A stretch of 64,000 nucleotides of DNA from Paraphaeosphaeria minitans (lineage: Eukaryota > Ascomycota > Dothideomycetes > Pleosporales > Didymosphaeriaceae): assembly GCA_015832175.1 (NCBI GenBank), contig WJXW01000008.1:1860001-1924000 (forward strand). The letters are read 5' to 3'. Positions within the stretch are counted from its first letter, which is position 1; the number at the start of each line of letters is the position of its first letter. Position numbers and translations under genes: made by a program. The notes under the pieces were generated by a model, which was not told the origin of the DNA, did not search any database, and saw nothing but the letters and a program-made list of their open reading frames with translations. Shown piece by piece: positions 34,672-45,469 of this stretch.

Positions 34672-35044
34672 TGGCACGTTTCGGTGTAATGGTGCGGTGA
34701 AATAAGTTGCTTGGTTGTGATGGGGTGCAGGCTTTATATTCCAATCAGTACTTGACGAAACCCGACCTCTAGAAAACAACCTATGGACCCCTATCGCAGA
34801 ACGGGATTCTGTACTCTGCTGTCTGCTCTTACCTTCGCTACCATTCCGCTTCATTCAACCAGAAAATCTTTCGACAATGGCAGATTCAATAAGTCGATGT
34901 ATCTCTGACTCCCGTGCACGTCACTCTCCATAAAACCTCCATTTGGCGTCGACTTTCCTCTCCACAGCCTTGGAATTGTCGCTTTGTATGCGAGCGCTTG
35001 ATCGAAGAAGCCGCTCCAAAGAATTTGGTCTTCTGAAATACCGT
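34672..35044. other. Intergenic stretch between converging genes
   Basis: Holds the 3' regions of the Zn2Cys6 and AtuA-family genes; no gene seen. Confidence 0.5.
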
Positions 35045-37051
35045 TCAGCCCCGCAATCCCGCAATCACGGCTGCATTGAGGCAACCCGACAATTTGACAA
35101 GCTGGAAGATGGGTTCGTTTGCGAACATAACATCGAACGTTATCTCATACGGACCAGCATTCTTGGAACGCAGCACACGTGCTATGTCACCAAGTGTCTT
35201 TGGTGAAGTTGGATAATGTGCATCGCTAATGGATGTCTCCAGCAACGGCGGTATCTGTCCTTGCTCTTCATATTTGGAAGACGGTGGATCAGATGTGGCC
35301 GGCTGCGAATGGCCTCGACCAATAATAGTCAGTTCTTGCCGATAGATGGCGTTCAACTCGGTGCTAAGCTTGAGTCGTTCCTCACCTTCCTCCAATTGCA
35401 CGAGGTGGTATATCGAAAATTGTGCGCAAGGCCCTAGATCGCTCTCCATCTTGCCGCCGTGGCCGTAAGCGAGGTTGCCAGAGTTGGCTTTTTGGTTCGG
35501 ATAAGGTGCATGCTGGAGGTACGAAGTCAGCTGAGGCTAAAAATAAACGCCACCACAAGGAAACTTACGACTGTGGCTATCCTCGCTGTCGATGCTATGC
35601 TCCTTGCCAATTCTTGCGTTGACGCAAGGGCCTCACCGATAAGGAACACTTCCGCCGGCCTACCATCCGTCGTCGTTTGATGCTGGCCGTATACATGCCA
35701 ATCAAGATCCCACTGCCCATCTACATCTTCATGTTGTTTTGCAACATAGGTCTTGATCTCTTTGAGCACTGAGTCTAGATGAACAATAAGAATAGCTGTA
35801 GAAGAGTTAGTCCGCTGACCGCGTCTTGTAACAACCTCGCAGAGCACGACTTACGATCCTGCACACTCCCCATATAATTCGACCTATATCCCGCCACCCT
35901 GGCTGCCTCCAACTTGATTGTATACTTCAGCCCCACATCTCGTGAGAACGTAAAACGCCCGCCTCTAACCCTGCACGTCCGTCCACCGTCCAAGAGTTCA
36001 TACGAACTCTCCGTCAGGTCGAGGCATCCACCAGGGCCGTAAAGCAGATCCGGTCTGCTCTTCTCATACAATGTATGCGCGCTCACACTGAGTGGTGTAC
36101 ATCTACTTTGCGGCTCTCCAGGCGTGAGATCGAAAGTTCCGTCCTGGTAGACAGTTGCACACACGGCTGAACACTTGGGCGTTGCACAAAGGCCACCGCA
36201 CTCGAGTATCTTGCCCATGTGCGCGAAGCCGCCCCAAAGACGCTTCGCCCCGGGGGTTGCTGTCTCGTTGAGCGGGGTCTTAGAAGCCCATGCTGCAAAG
36301 GCGATGTACGGCGACGGATCGTACGCACGCCCGCCGACGATGATGTTGAAGTCAGGTGTAGCCATCATAGCATCGTAGAAGGGCTCAGGTCCCATTTGGG
36401 AAACGATTCGTGGCACAGAGTCTATCACTTCGGCTGTGAGAGGCGGTACTGGTGACCCGCAGCCGGAGATGGCATTCTTCTTGAGACGTTCGTGGACGAA
36501 GGTCTTTGTGACCGCGGAATAAATTGCGATGACCTTGAGTTTGTAATGTCTTCGAATCATGTCAGCACTTAATCTCGATCGATTGCCCCATTCTCTTGAC
36601 TTGTACCCTATCAGTGTTTGGATGTATGGCTTGGACTTACTCGTTCCCCTCCTCATCCCAAATCTCCTCCAACACATTTACCATCTCTCCAACATGCTCA
36701 TCACTTCCGTCACCCCCTGCCGAACTGAACACAAGCGGGACTTTGAACCGCCACGCCAACCTTACCAGTTTCCTAAGATATCTTACATACGACGTTCGAG
36801 GCGATGTCATTTGGCCCAGTGCAAGCTTCTCGGGCCCGCTGTCAGTGCTGCCTGAGTCTAGGACTGCGCGGTGTCAGTGGAATATAAGAGAAGAGGGCGA
36901 GAAACATACTTAGCGCTGTAGGCGTCCCGTTGGGGATCACGGCGGCGAGAAGAGAAGCTGTGATGGACTCATCGAGGCCGTATCCAAGCATGCCTATCGG
37001 GGTGACAATGTTGCATGTTGGGGTAAGGGGGCAGGGAGTGGCCATGGTCAT
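35045..37051 (-). CDS. AtuA / DUF1446 family protein
   Basis: Five exons (37051-36910, 36857-36641, 36549-35855, 35795-35569, 35512-35045) total 1749 nt, 582 residues. Landmarks of the family appear in order: NIVTPIGMLGYGLDESI at the N-terminus, FNIIVGGRAYDPSPYIAFAAW, the GGFAHMGKILECGGLCATP segment, ARVAGYRSNYMGSVQDR, and HAPYPNQKANSGNLAYGHG. AtuA proteins belong to catabolic operons for acyclic terpenes in bacteria; the biochemical role of DUF1446 is not settled, and fungal homologs are mostly uncharacterised. The last intron could use either of two CAG acceptors 18 bases apart; the later one gives the conserved HAPYP join without an insert. A second ATG six bases downstream (37045) could also serve as start. 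Confidence 0.86.
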
Positions 37052-38065
37052 GGTGCTAGTCGAGTTTGACGAAGCAGCTGAACAGTTCAAGATGGAGAAG
37101 AGGAAAGATTGTTTTAGACGATCACGACTGGATATTGTACCTAGAACAAACGTTCAGGGAATCGCGATGCGGCGTGGTGAGTGAACTTCGACGTTAAACT
37201 TTTTATGCAAGCACTAAAACCCACCACGAGCACAGTATAATATACCACTCATATCGTCGCCTGGTGCTTCCGGTACGGACGAAGTCGCATCACCATAGTC
37301 TCTCGTGTCGCACCCTTTACGTTCGCGCGAAAATCGCACGGGCACGCGAGTCTCGCACAGGAGGACCACGCAGCGAAAGCGAAGCCGCTCGACACGCCGG
37401 TATGCGTCTAGTCGCAAAACATAATGCGGCGTCTTACGAAAGGGCGATTCAAGTGCTGTTGATGATGGTGCTTTTTGTCTGAATCATGATCATTCTCGCA
37501 ACGTGGAATCACACGCGAATTGACAGAACACCGGCACGACGCAGGATATTCAAAAGGCGCATACCGGCACCGGGGCTTGTGCCTGGGCGATTTTCTGGAT
37601 CGTCGACAAGGTCGGTCGCTGAACGAGGCCAACGAAGCGTCAAATCGGCGTGACGACTGAGCACGAGAAGAACACAACCTGCATTAAAGTGTGTCAGTCG
37701 TTCACGGAAACAATGTGCTAAGATGTAGTGATAATGGACAAGTTCACTATTCGTCTGATGTATGAAATATCCAGTGCAGTTTCTCGCACTGACGACCTCG
37801 AGACCACAAACCAGATCTCACGAGTGATACATCGTTCTCAACACTCTCTGAATTGATCAGCGCTTTCGCGATATATCTTCATGCGGCTGTCGCAACCGAC
37901 CAACCACTAGGTAGGTTTTGTAAAAATGAAATCAGCCATTAGGTAGGTCGCGCATACGCGTTCATCATCACGACTACCATAGGCTGCATCCGTGACAACC
38001 TAGAATGCTAGAAAAGTACTCTTCCTTCTGTTACAGAAAAATCGAAGTTCAAGATCGATTGCAAT
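37052..38065. other. Intergenic stretch, 1.0 kb
   Basis: No gene recognised. TAGGTAGG motifs occur near 37911 and 37940. Confidence 0.5.
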
Positions 38066-38647
38066 ATGTCTGAGGCCAATATATCCAACAAGCGCGCCTC
38101 ATTCGAAGCCGTCTTTACTCTTGACATCATCACCGTTGCAGGCGCCTTGACTGCCCTCGTACTGGCATCATGACCGACTTTCAAACGAATCAAAGACCGA
38201 ACATTTTATCAACAAGCAAAAAGCAAAGCGCGAGGGATGCGGTATTGGAAACTACTTTGGGAACACTTTTTCCTCTCGCCTGCCTTGGTCTGTCCGTCTT
38301 GTCGCATACGTTGACCGCTTCGTTTCAGATATCCTTCAAATGGGTGGACCATTGATTATAATGCCGATTCGGTTTGGAATAGACGCACAGCTTACGCCGT
38401 CAGTGGTAGTGGAAACGGCCCGACCCCATCTGCTCAGAGCTTCCTTCAGGTTGTAATTAATGGTCCCAATTCATTGGCGAGTTCGGTGGTTAATGCCTCG
38501 GTGCCAGTAAGAACAGGCTTGCCCATCGGAAATGTGTTGGCTAGCGACTACACAGACGGTCTAAAAGACGGCCATAGCATTGAAGATGATATGCATATGG
38601 AACGGAGTAATTTGGGGACGGTAGAAGAGTTTGATGAGCAGAAGTAA
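38066..38647 (+). pseudogene. Decayed membrane-protein-like gene fragment
   Basis: An ATG at 38066 opens 35 codons that end in a hydrophobic segment (ITVAGALTALVLAS) and meet a TGA at 38171-38173. The same frame then continues with a protein-like, basic stretch (PTFKRIKDRTFYQQAKSKAR, MRYWKLLWEHFFLS) to a second TGA at 38312. From about 38332 a different frame is open for over 100 codons to TAA 38645-38647 and includes NGWTIDYNADSVWNRRTAYA and an acidic end. A TTTCAG acceptor at the switch could join them, but no intron removes the first TGA cleanly. I do not recognise the family. A degenerate gene is the simplest reading; an unusual multi-intron gene is the alternative. Confidence 0.45.
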
Positions 38648-38770
38648 TGGTAGTCCACAGTGAAGAATTCACAATGCATACAAACCAAGAAAACGCTGAC
38701 AAAATGTTTGCAGCGGTCTGCACACGCTATAAAACGCTAGATATGTATAGCATCTCGATGCACTTCCTTC

Positions 38771-38889
38771 ACATACGACCATAGGACACTGAAAACTAGG
38801 CTTCCCGTCCGCTCAGCCATATATAAGCAGTGTACCGGCGGATCAGTAGTTGCGTGGGTGACCAGCAGCGAATCCCCGCTGTTGTATGT
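38771..38889 (+). rRNA. 5S ribosomal RNA
   Basis: The 119-bp segment starts acatacgaccatagg and ends gctgttgtatgt, the hallmark ends of fungal 5S rRNA, which pair as helix I (ACAUACGAC with GUUGUAUGU). Internal signatures CTTCCCGTCCGCTCAGCC and GTGGGTGACCAGCAGCGAAT are conserved. Helix II differs from the usual fungal sequence but stays paired (GGACACUG with CAGUGU-ACC), which argues for a functional gene. Pezizomycotina scatter single 5S genes through the genome instead of keeping them in the rDNA unit. It is transcribed by RNA polymerase III from internal boxes; a TATA-like stretch (ctataaaa) lies about 40 bp upstream. Confidence 0.95.
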
Positions 38890-38906
38890 CTTTTTGTCTT
38901 TTTGTC
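38890..38906 (+). terminator. RNA polymerase III terminator of the 5S gene
   Basis: Two runs of five T residues (ctttttgtctttttg) start directly after the 5S 3' end, the usual polymerase III stop signal. Confidence 0.85.
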
Positions 38907-39381
38907 CACACTTTTTTTTTGAGCCCTTGCTTGAAGTGGAGCTGTGTTCCAAGCGATGTGGAGCGCGGTCCCGTTCCAGACCGAAGAACAACCTCAAAGA
39001 ACACTAAATTACTGCGAAGTAGCAAGCACGACTCGTTTTATCTTTCACGACGTCTAGAAGTTTGACAGAAGCTGTTGTAAAGCCAAACATCATCAGTGCG
39101 CGTGCGGAGACGCAGTCATGATTCTTCACCATCGAATCGCTCAGACAACGATGAGCTACGGTACCTCGGTATTCGTACAATGTCGCAATAGTAGCGGAAA
39201 GCAATGATTGGACATCAGCGTCTTGGAAGGGACAACACCAAGAAACTACACGTCACATCACATAACCTTAACTGTGACCTCCATCGTCGTTCATCGTGTG
39301 CAATTCCTCTACAAAGACTTCGGCGCAACTGCGTGGGCTCGAGAGGAGCAGTAGGTGCCTAGACCTCCTACGCTTTGAACA
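38907..39381. other. Intergenic stretch before the ChrA gene
   Basis: No gene seen between the 5S gene and the ChrA start codon. A run of about nine T residues lies near 38919. Confidence 0.5.
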
Positions 39382-41064
39382 ATGGTCCTCGACGCCACGC
39401 TCACGTCCTTCCGCCGCATACGACAAATCGCATCTCCGGCATCCCAAACAACCAGCCCCAAATCCTCAACTCCAGCATGGCACCTCGCAGAAGTAACAAC
39501 ACGAATGTGGGATCTCGGCTTCACAGCCTTCGGCGGCCCACCGGTGCACTTCCAGATCCTTTACCGCCGCTTCGTACAAGGGCAGGGTCACTTCGGTGCA
39601 AAGTGGATCGATGAGCAGACTGTGTGTTTCCGCACACCATACCCCCCTCCACCCCGCCTATCCGCATGCACGAGTTGGAGTACCACATCATCACATGACT
39701 AACGCCATCCACAGTACCAAGAGCTCTTCGCCATCTGCCAAGCGCTCCCCGGCCCCGCGTCCACCAAGATGGTCTTCTGCATCGCCCTCATGCACGCCGG
39801 GGTCGCAGGCGCAATGTGGGCGTTCCTCCTGTGGAGTGTGCCCGGCGCAGTGGGCATGTATGCGCTCTCCCTCGGAGTGCAGAAAATGCCAGAGCGGCTG
39901 CCTGCTGTCGTGTACGCCCTTTTGAGCGGGATGAACGCCAGCACCGTAGGTATCGTCGCACTGGCGGCGGTGCAGCTCGCGGGAAAGGCGATCAAGGACC
40001 GGTTGACGAGGATTCTAGTGGTGTTTGGGGCATGTGCGGGACTGTGCTACAACGCGTTGTGGTATTTCCCTGTGCTGATTGCAGTTGGAGGGGTGGTAAC
40101 GATTGTTTGGGAAGTGTGGTTGAGGCAGAGAATTGCGAGGGTGAGTGCGGGTTGTGCGGCGAGGAGGAGAAGGAATAGGACTGAAGGCGGCGACGCGGAG
40201 GAGACAGCTGCGGTGCAGGATATCCCTTTGGTGCAGCTTGAACGACCTGAAGCTGTGAAGCGTCGACCGCTGACTGGAAACTCTGCGGATCGTATTCTCC
40301 CAGTGGAGGAAGAGGCAGGTCCAAGTCGCTCATCTGAGCGCCGCAACGCAGAAATGCCGGTGCCCACGCCCATTGAAAATGCCCGACACACCATCACCCT
40401 GAAACTCGGCCTGACCCTCACCGCCCTCTTCTTCACCTCCTTCACCGCCATCATGGTAGTCCGCGGCACGCTCCCCTCCCGCGCCCTCGCCTATGACCTC
40501 TTCGCCAACATGTACCTCGCCGGCACCATCATTTTCGGTGGCGGGCCCGTCGTGATCCCACTGCTACGATCCTACGTCGTGGACCCGGGTTGGGTTTCGC
40601 CGCGCGATTTCCTCCTCGGGCTCGCCATGATCCAGGCCTTTCCAGGACCCAACTTCAATTTTTCCGTATACCTCGGCGCACTGACGCTTGCGTCTACGCG
40701 GATACCCACCGTCTTCGGCGCGGTGTTGGCGTTTGTGGGGATTTTCACACCGGGCCTCGTGCTCGCGGTGGGAGTGCAGTCAGTCTGGCAGGTTGTGCGG
40801 ACGAAGGCGTGGGTGTTGAGCTTGTTGAGGGGCATCAATGCGGCGGCTGTGGGTTTGGTCTTCACGGCCGTGTATAGGCTCTGGGAAATCGGGTATCTGA
40901 CGACGGAGGGCAGCGATGGGAAGAGCCTTGCAGATGAGCCCTGGTGGGTTGTTGTAGCTGCTGTGACGTACGCTGAGACTGCATGGTTCGACGTTCCGCC
41001 TGCGTTGGCGATTGTTTTCGGTGCAGTGTTGGGGGTGGGCTGGTACGGTGCTGTTGGATCGTGA
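39382..41064 (+). CDS. Chromate ion transporter family (CHR/ChrA) membrane protein
   Basis: Two exons (39382-39621 and 39715-41064) encode 529 residues. The protein shows the two homologous halves of long-chain CHR proteins: FTAFGGPPVHFQILYRRFV with YQELFAICQALPGPASTKM in the first half, and IIFGGGPVVIPLLRSYVV with LGLAMIQAFPGPNFNFSVYL in the second. Each half has about five to six membrane helices, and a hydrophilic linker (residues about 220-310) joins them. CHR proteins move chromate, and probably sulfate-like anions, across the membrane; several fungal members confer chromate resistance. The substrate here is inferred. The splice restores the conserved WIDEQT-YQELF join, supporting the 93-bp intron. 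Codon 1 lies 0.5 kb downstream of the 5S gene. Confidence 0.93.
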
Positions 41065-42096
41065 TTGACTTGTGCCAGGAATCGTTTTGAAAATCCCAAG
41101 AACCCTGTCCGCACGACATGTGTAACTGTGTGTCGTAATGGATGTGCTGTTGTATCGAAGCATACCATATACTAGTATACTCCCATTGGATAGTCCTTTG
41201 CGCATTTGAAGCCTTCCGTGCATTCTGTGATCGTGTCGAACCCAAAACCACGAAATTTGTAGATAATCCCTTTTTCCGAGTCCACAAGCCGGAGGCCTCT
41301 GGGCAAGCACCAGCATGGGCGTCACGCTCCCAAGGTTTTGCCTGATGACGCGCCCTCGCTCCGCTCATAGTCTCGACATCTCGGATCCATGCAGAGACCA
41401 ACCCATGATGGCCGTTCCTATCGTAGTTGGCGAGGTCTTTGCTCACAATGGCGCACTGCCAAAAAAAAAGGTAAAAAAAATCGCAGATCCTGTGATCTCT
41501 GTAAGAGAGCGATCGCGAGTTCCAGATGAGTTTTCTGATAGCTTGATTATATGGATCAGTTTCCCTCGTTACGTGCACTAAGGTGTCCAAGTACAGTGAA
41601 GACATAATCTCATAGGTCGAACGCAAGTCGCTGATCAATCACGTAGAGCACGTCGAAAGAAGTCCGGAATGCTCCAATACCGATACCTAGTCTACCCCGT
41701 ATTATCCTTCGTCTAGTAGGTGAAAAGACGCGGCAGCACGGAAGCAGTAATATGCCACGGGTAAGTTCAAGTCGGCACTCGCTCAACTCTGCGATAGATC
41801 CTACAGCATACCTATAGCAGAACATCCAAGTCCAGCTCTCGGTCCCCAAACAAAAGGCACCGCTGATTTCAGCTAGACCTGCTTCTTGAAGTGCCTGCAA
41901 ACTTTCGAACCGTGGTTTGCGACAGGCATTGCGGTTAGTCTGACTAGGCTTATTGTCGTGGGGGCAAGAGCGGGAAGAAAGATGATGGTAAAGGGTATCA
42001 TGTGATTTTGCGCCATACGCCACCATGCTATCCGTGACAGACCATCATCCTAACGCCCCCAAAGTACAGCCAGACACATTTTACACGGTGCGCAGC
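41065..42096. other. Intergenic stretch between converging genes, 1.0 kb
   Basis: No gene recognised. Overlapping open frames on the minus strand are antisense shadows of the ChrA gene. Confidence 0.5.
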
Positions 42097-43323
42097 TCAG
42101 TCGCTATCGTCGTCGCTGCCGTAGCCGACGAGCAGCCCCGAAGTCGCGGGAGCTGGCGTCTTCGCCGTGGTATTGGCAGTGTATCCCTTGAGCGCTGCCA
42201 GCGTTGAACCAGAGAGAATGCCGGTCTTCTGTGGTATCGGCTCTGCGATGCCCTGCTCGTCCTGCGCAGCGCCGCCTTCAATCATGAGCCGCTCGTCCGG
42301 GGCGCCGAGCTCTTTGACCTGCTCCCATTCTGCCTTTTCCTTCGCAAACCACACCTCATCCGAGGCCTCGTATCCCTGTAGACCAAACGTGCCCTCAATT
42401 TTCCGCCGCTTCTTCGCTTCGCCATTATCCCGACCCTCGAGCTCGGCGACGTAAGCCGCAGGTAGCGCCTTGCGGATCGCCTCGGCGGCTTGTTCCTCGA
42501 TCCTCATCGCCTCTCTCTTTTGTGCCGCCGGGTTCGGATCCGTAGTCGCCCACCGCACGTTCAAAATCTCAGAGTTGTCAAGCGACTGGTGGGCCATCGC
42601 CTCCTTCGCGAACTGCGAGTTCGCCTCGTTCATGTATGTCACAAACGCCACGCCCCTGGCTGTCAGAACACGCACACGCTCGACCTGGCCCCACTCCTGA
42701 AAGTGTCGGGCGACGATTTCCTCGATGTCGTCCGTGACGTGAATCCTGCCAATGTACAGCGTGCGGTTTTGCCGCTGGAAGGACCCCACACCACCCATAT
42801 CGTCGCGGTAGTCGCTGAACTTGTCACGCCCGAAGCAGTCGACGTTACTGGGAAACAAGTCCGTAACGGTCGGCAGGCGGTGCAGGTACTCGCAATCGAC
42901 GCCCTTAGGGCATATGCCGCGCGCAAAGAACAAGCAGAAGTAGCTGCCGGGTGTTTTGTCTGCCTTGGTGTATCCCGAGTCTTTCGCAACGTTGCAGCGC
43001 CCTTGCGCAGCAGTCTGTGATAGGTACTTGTCTTCGCGGTCGCCGCCACTCCATTTGTTGTACCAAATGTTGAAGATGGTACCCGTTGGCGGCGGGGCAT
43101 CGGTTTTAAAGGTCGCCGCGTCTACCTGCGGTCGCGCCGGGCGGCGCTTGCGGCGAATAATCTTTTTGACGCGTTTGCCTTCGGCATTTGTGGTGATAAC
43201 GACCTGGTCGGTCGTAGAGGCGGGGACTAGGGACGTGGATGCGGAGGATTCGTCGGCGATCAGTGAGGGCTGCTCCTCTGCGGGCGGCGCAAGCGTGGGT
43301 GGAGGTGACTGTACTTCGGCCAT
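42097..43323 (-). CDS. CWC2: Pre-mRNA-splicing factor CWC2
   Basis: A single exon of 408 residues from ATG 43323. The Torus / zinc-finger module starts near residue 80 (TIFNIWYNKWSGGDREDKYL) and includes a CCCH finger, FCLFFARGICPKGVDCEYLH (C-x7-C-x5-C-x3-H). An RRM follows with RNP2-like LYIGRI and RNP1-like RGVAFVTYMNEA. The C-terminus ends GYGSDDDSD, a typical acidic tail. Cwc2 belongs to the Prp19-associated complex and links it to U6 snRNA in the catalytic spliceosome. A basic KKIIRRKRRPARP segment at residues 52-65 lies next to the Torus domain. Upstream in-frame non-ATG codons extend the open frame but are not needed. Confidence 0.96.
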   Translation of the reverse strand: MAEVQSPPPTLAPPAEEQPSLIADESSASTSLVPASTTDQVVITTNAEGKRVKKIIRRKRRPARPQVDAATFKTDAPPPTGTIFNIWYNKWSGGDREDKYLSQTAAQGRCNVAKDSGYTKADKTPGSYFCLFFARGICPKGVDCEYLHRLPTVTDLFPSNVDCFGRDKFSDYRDDMGGVGSFQRQNRTLYIGRIHVTDDIEEIVARHFQEWGQVERVRVLTARGVAFVTYMNEANSQFAKEAMAHQSLDNSEILNVRWATTDPNPAAQKREAMRIEEQAAEAIRKALPAAYVAELEGRDNGEAKKRRKIEGTFGLQGYEASDEVWFAKEKAEWEQVKELGAPDERLMIEGGAAQDEQGIAEPIPQKTGILSGSTLAALKGYTANTTAKTPAPATSGLLVGYGSDDDSD

Positions 43324-44141
43324 GATTGTGGTTGTGGTTAATGGCGTGGTGCTGTCGCGATGAGACTGACAATGGTCCAACTTTTGGTGTTGCGCGCAGT
43401 AGCGGCGAGTTCGGACTTTCTTCGGTAGCATGCATGGATCAACTAGCAACATGATTGGGCGGTAACGTTCAGGTTGAATATTACACCACAACCGACGCCT
43501 TTCATGAATTACTACATTGGGAGGTTTCATCCTCGACCTACGTTGAATGTACTTTTGCGTATTGGACTGATGATCATCGGTTGTGTAGCTCTGGTTCGCT
43601 AATAATGGGTTCCATGCTGTCGATCGGCCCGAAATACCTAGTCAATGGTCATGCTGACTGCATCAACTACCTATCGTCGCAGTACTGTATCGTATCTTGC
43701 GCACCAGAATACAGCATTACACCTGTACTTGACAGTATATACATCTCGACCCCACCCGTCCTACTTCACCAGCCTGCGAGTGGTGTAATAGATACCAGGG
43801 GCATTCTGCCCCAATAGCCTGGGTGAATGAAAACAGAAGGCAAGCATGCAGTGCAAGCCTACATATCATTGCTCGCGGAAGTCAAATCTTTTAGGAAAGT
43901 GACGATCGACTTGTCCGTGAAGGTTAAGATCAACTTTAATCCTTCACTCACCATGCATTTCTTCAGGGAGATACTCGCTCCTTTCGTATTCGCGTCTCTT
44001 ACATCCGCTTTCATTCCTATTCCTCTCGCAGATATCCTACCCTACATCACCTGCAGCCTTATCGACTCACAGCTTACTCATCTCAACCCCACCTATCACA
44101 CCATTAGCCCCCTGCCACACCATCCCCACCCCTTCCACACA
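43324..44141. other. Intergenic stretch, 0.8 kb
   Basis: Lies between two minus-strand genes and includes the CWC2 promoter. No gene recognised. Confidence 0.5.
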
Positions 44142-45053
44142 TCACTTACCCTCCAACGCAGCCGGCGGCGGATCACTATTGCTCTTCATCCCCCCATCAA
44201 TCTCCACCACGCTCCCGTTCATATACCTACTCTCGTCGCTCATCAAAAACGCCACCACATCCGCCACCTCCCCGGGCGTGCCCAGCCTGTGCAGCGCATT
44301 CCCATTCACCATGCCCTCCACGGCACTCCCGCCCTTGACGATGCCCGCATTCGTAGGCGTGTCGATGTACCCGGGACACACGACATTAGTCCGGATCCCG
44401 CGCGGCCCGAGCTCGAGCGCGACGCACTTGCTGAACCCGATGAGCCCGTACTTTGTGGTGCAGTAGACGGCCTGCTGGGCCGAGGCGCGCAGTCCCGAGA
44501 TGGAGGAGACGTTGACAAACGTGGAGCCGCGCGACAGGTGCGGGATCGCCGCGCGCGTGACGTTGAAGACGCCCTTGAGGTTGACCGACACGAGCTTCTC
44601 CCAGTAGGCGTCAGGGGTCGTCGCGAGCGGGAGGGACGTCGGGTTCACGCCCGCGCAGTTGAAGACGTGGTCGATGCGCGTGTGCCGTTTGAGCGTGTCT
44701 TGGATGAAAGTCTCGACTTCCTTGGTCGAGGCGACATCGACGTCGGACAGGAGGGGCGGGGTCGGCGTGCCGATGCATAGTTTGGCGGTGGCTTCGAGGG
44801 CGTCGTAGTTTACGTCGCAGAGGGCGAGGGTGCCGTGCAGCGAGGCCAGCTTCACGGCGGTGGCGCGGCTGTGGCACGGTGGTTAGTCTGCGTAGATGAT
44901 GAGGTGTTGCGAGGTGTGCAGGTGGCGGTATCCATTGGGGGAAAGCAGAAGACTAGGAGAGGTAGGTGTGCAGGACGGAGGAGGATTACCTTACCCTATT
45001 CCACTGCCAGCGCCTGTGATGAGGATGACTTTGTCTTTAAAGTTGTACGACAT
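44142..45053 (-). CDS. Short-chain dehydrogenase/reductase (SDR)
   Basis: Two exons (45053-44995 and 44868-44142) encode 261 residues. The cofactor-binding motif TGAGSGIG ends right at the first exon; the 126-bp intron falls after the last glycine, and exon 2 continues RATAVKLASLHGTLALCDVN, where the Asp at the end of strand 2 suggests NAD(H) preference. The NCAGVN motif, catalytic serine in VSSISG, and YCTTK (Y-x3-K) are all present, followed by the CPGYIDTPTN substrate lid region. Classical SDRs of this type oxidise or reduce alcohols and ketones; the substrate is unknown. The C-terminal tail (SNSDPPPAALEGK) extends slightly beyond the usual DGGMK end. Confidence 0.94.
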
Positions 45054-45469
45054 GGTGTATGCAGTGCTGCGCTGGGTTGCAAGAGAGGGACAGTGAGGAG
45101 AGTGAAGAGAGGAGCCCGCTGGAAGCTGCTGCGACGCGTCGCGGGGTGTTTGTTTGCGTAAGTGGGGTTGAAGTGGGATGCGGAGGGGTGAGGTAGTGCA
45201 TGACTCGCGCGAGCTCTTATCATCTGCGACATCGATAATGAGACTCGAGGCCCCACAGACGTTGGTCATACTACGTTTGGATGAGTGCGTCTCATTTCCA
45301 AGGCAAGTTCAAGTTGTGATGGGTGATATTGATAGAATTACCATGCCATATACACGCTCCCACTGTTTCAACGCCCTGACATGCATGCATGCATGGTGGA
45401 TATCCAAATTGCGTTTCGTAGACCCTACCAAGGATCGTTTTAACACAGCAATACTCAAAACAATCGGCA
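45054..45469. other. Intergenic stretch
   Basis: Includes the SDR promoter and the 3' region of the amino acid transporter gene. No gene seen. Confidence 0.5.

Noticed and set aside
40862..41638. 258-codon minus-strand open frame
   Set aside because: Partly antisense to the ChrA gene and without motifs downstream of it.
43827..44780. 317-codon plus-strand open frame
   Set aside because: Antisense to the SDR gene, which has all catalytic motifs on the other strand.
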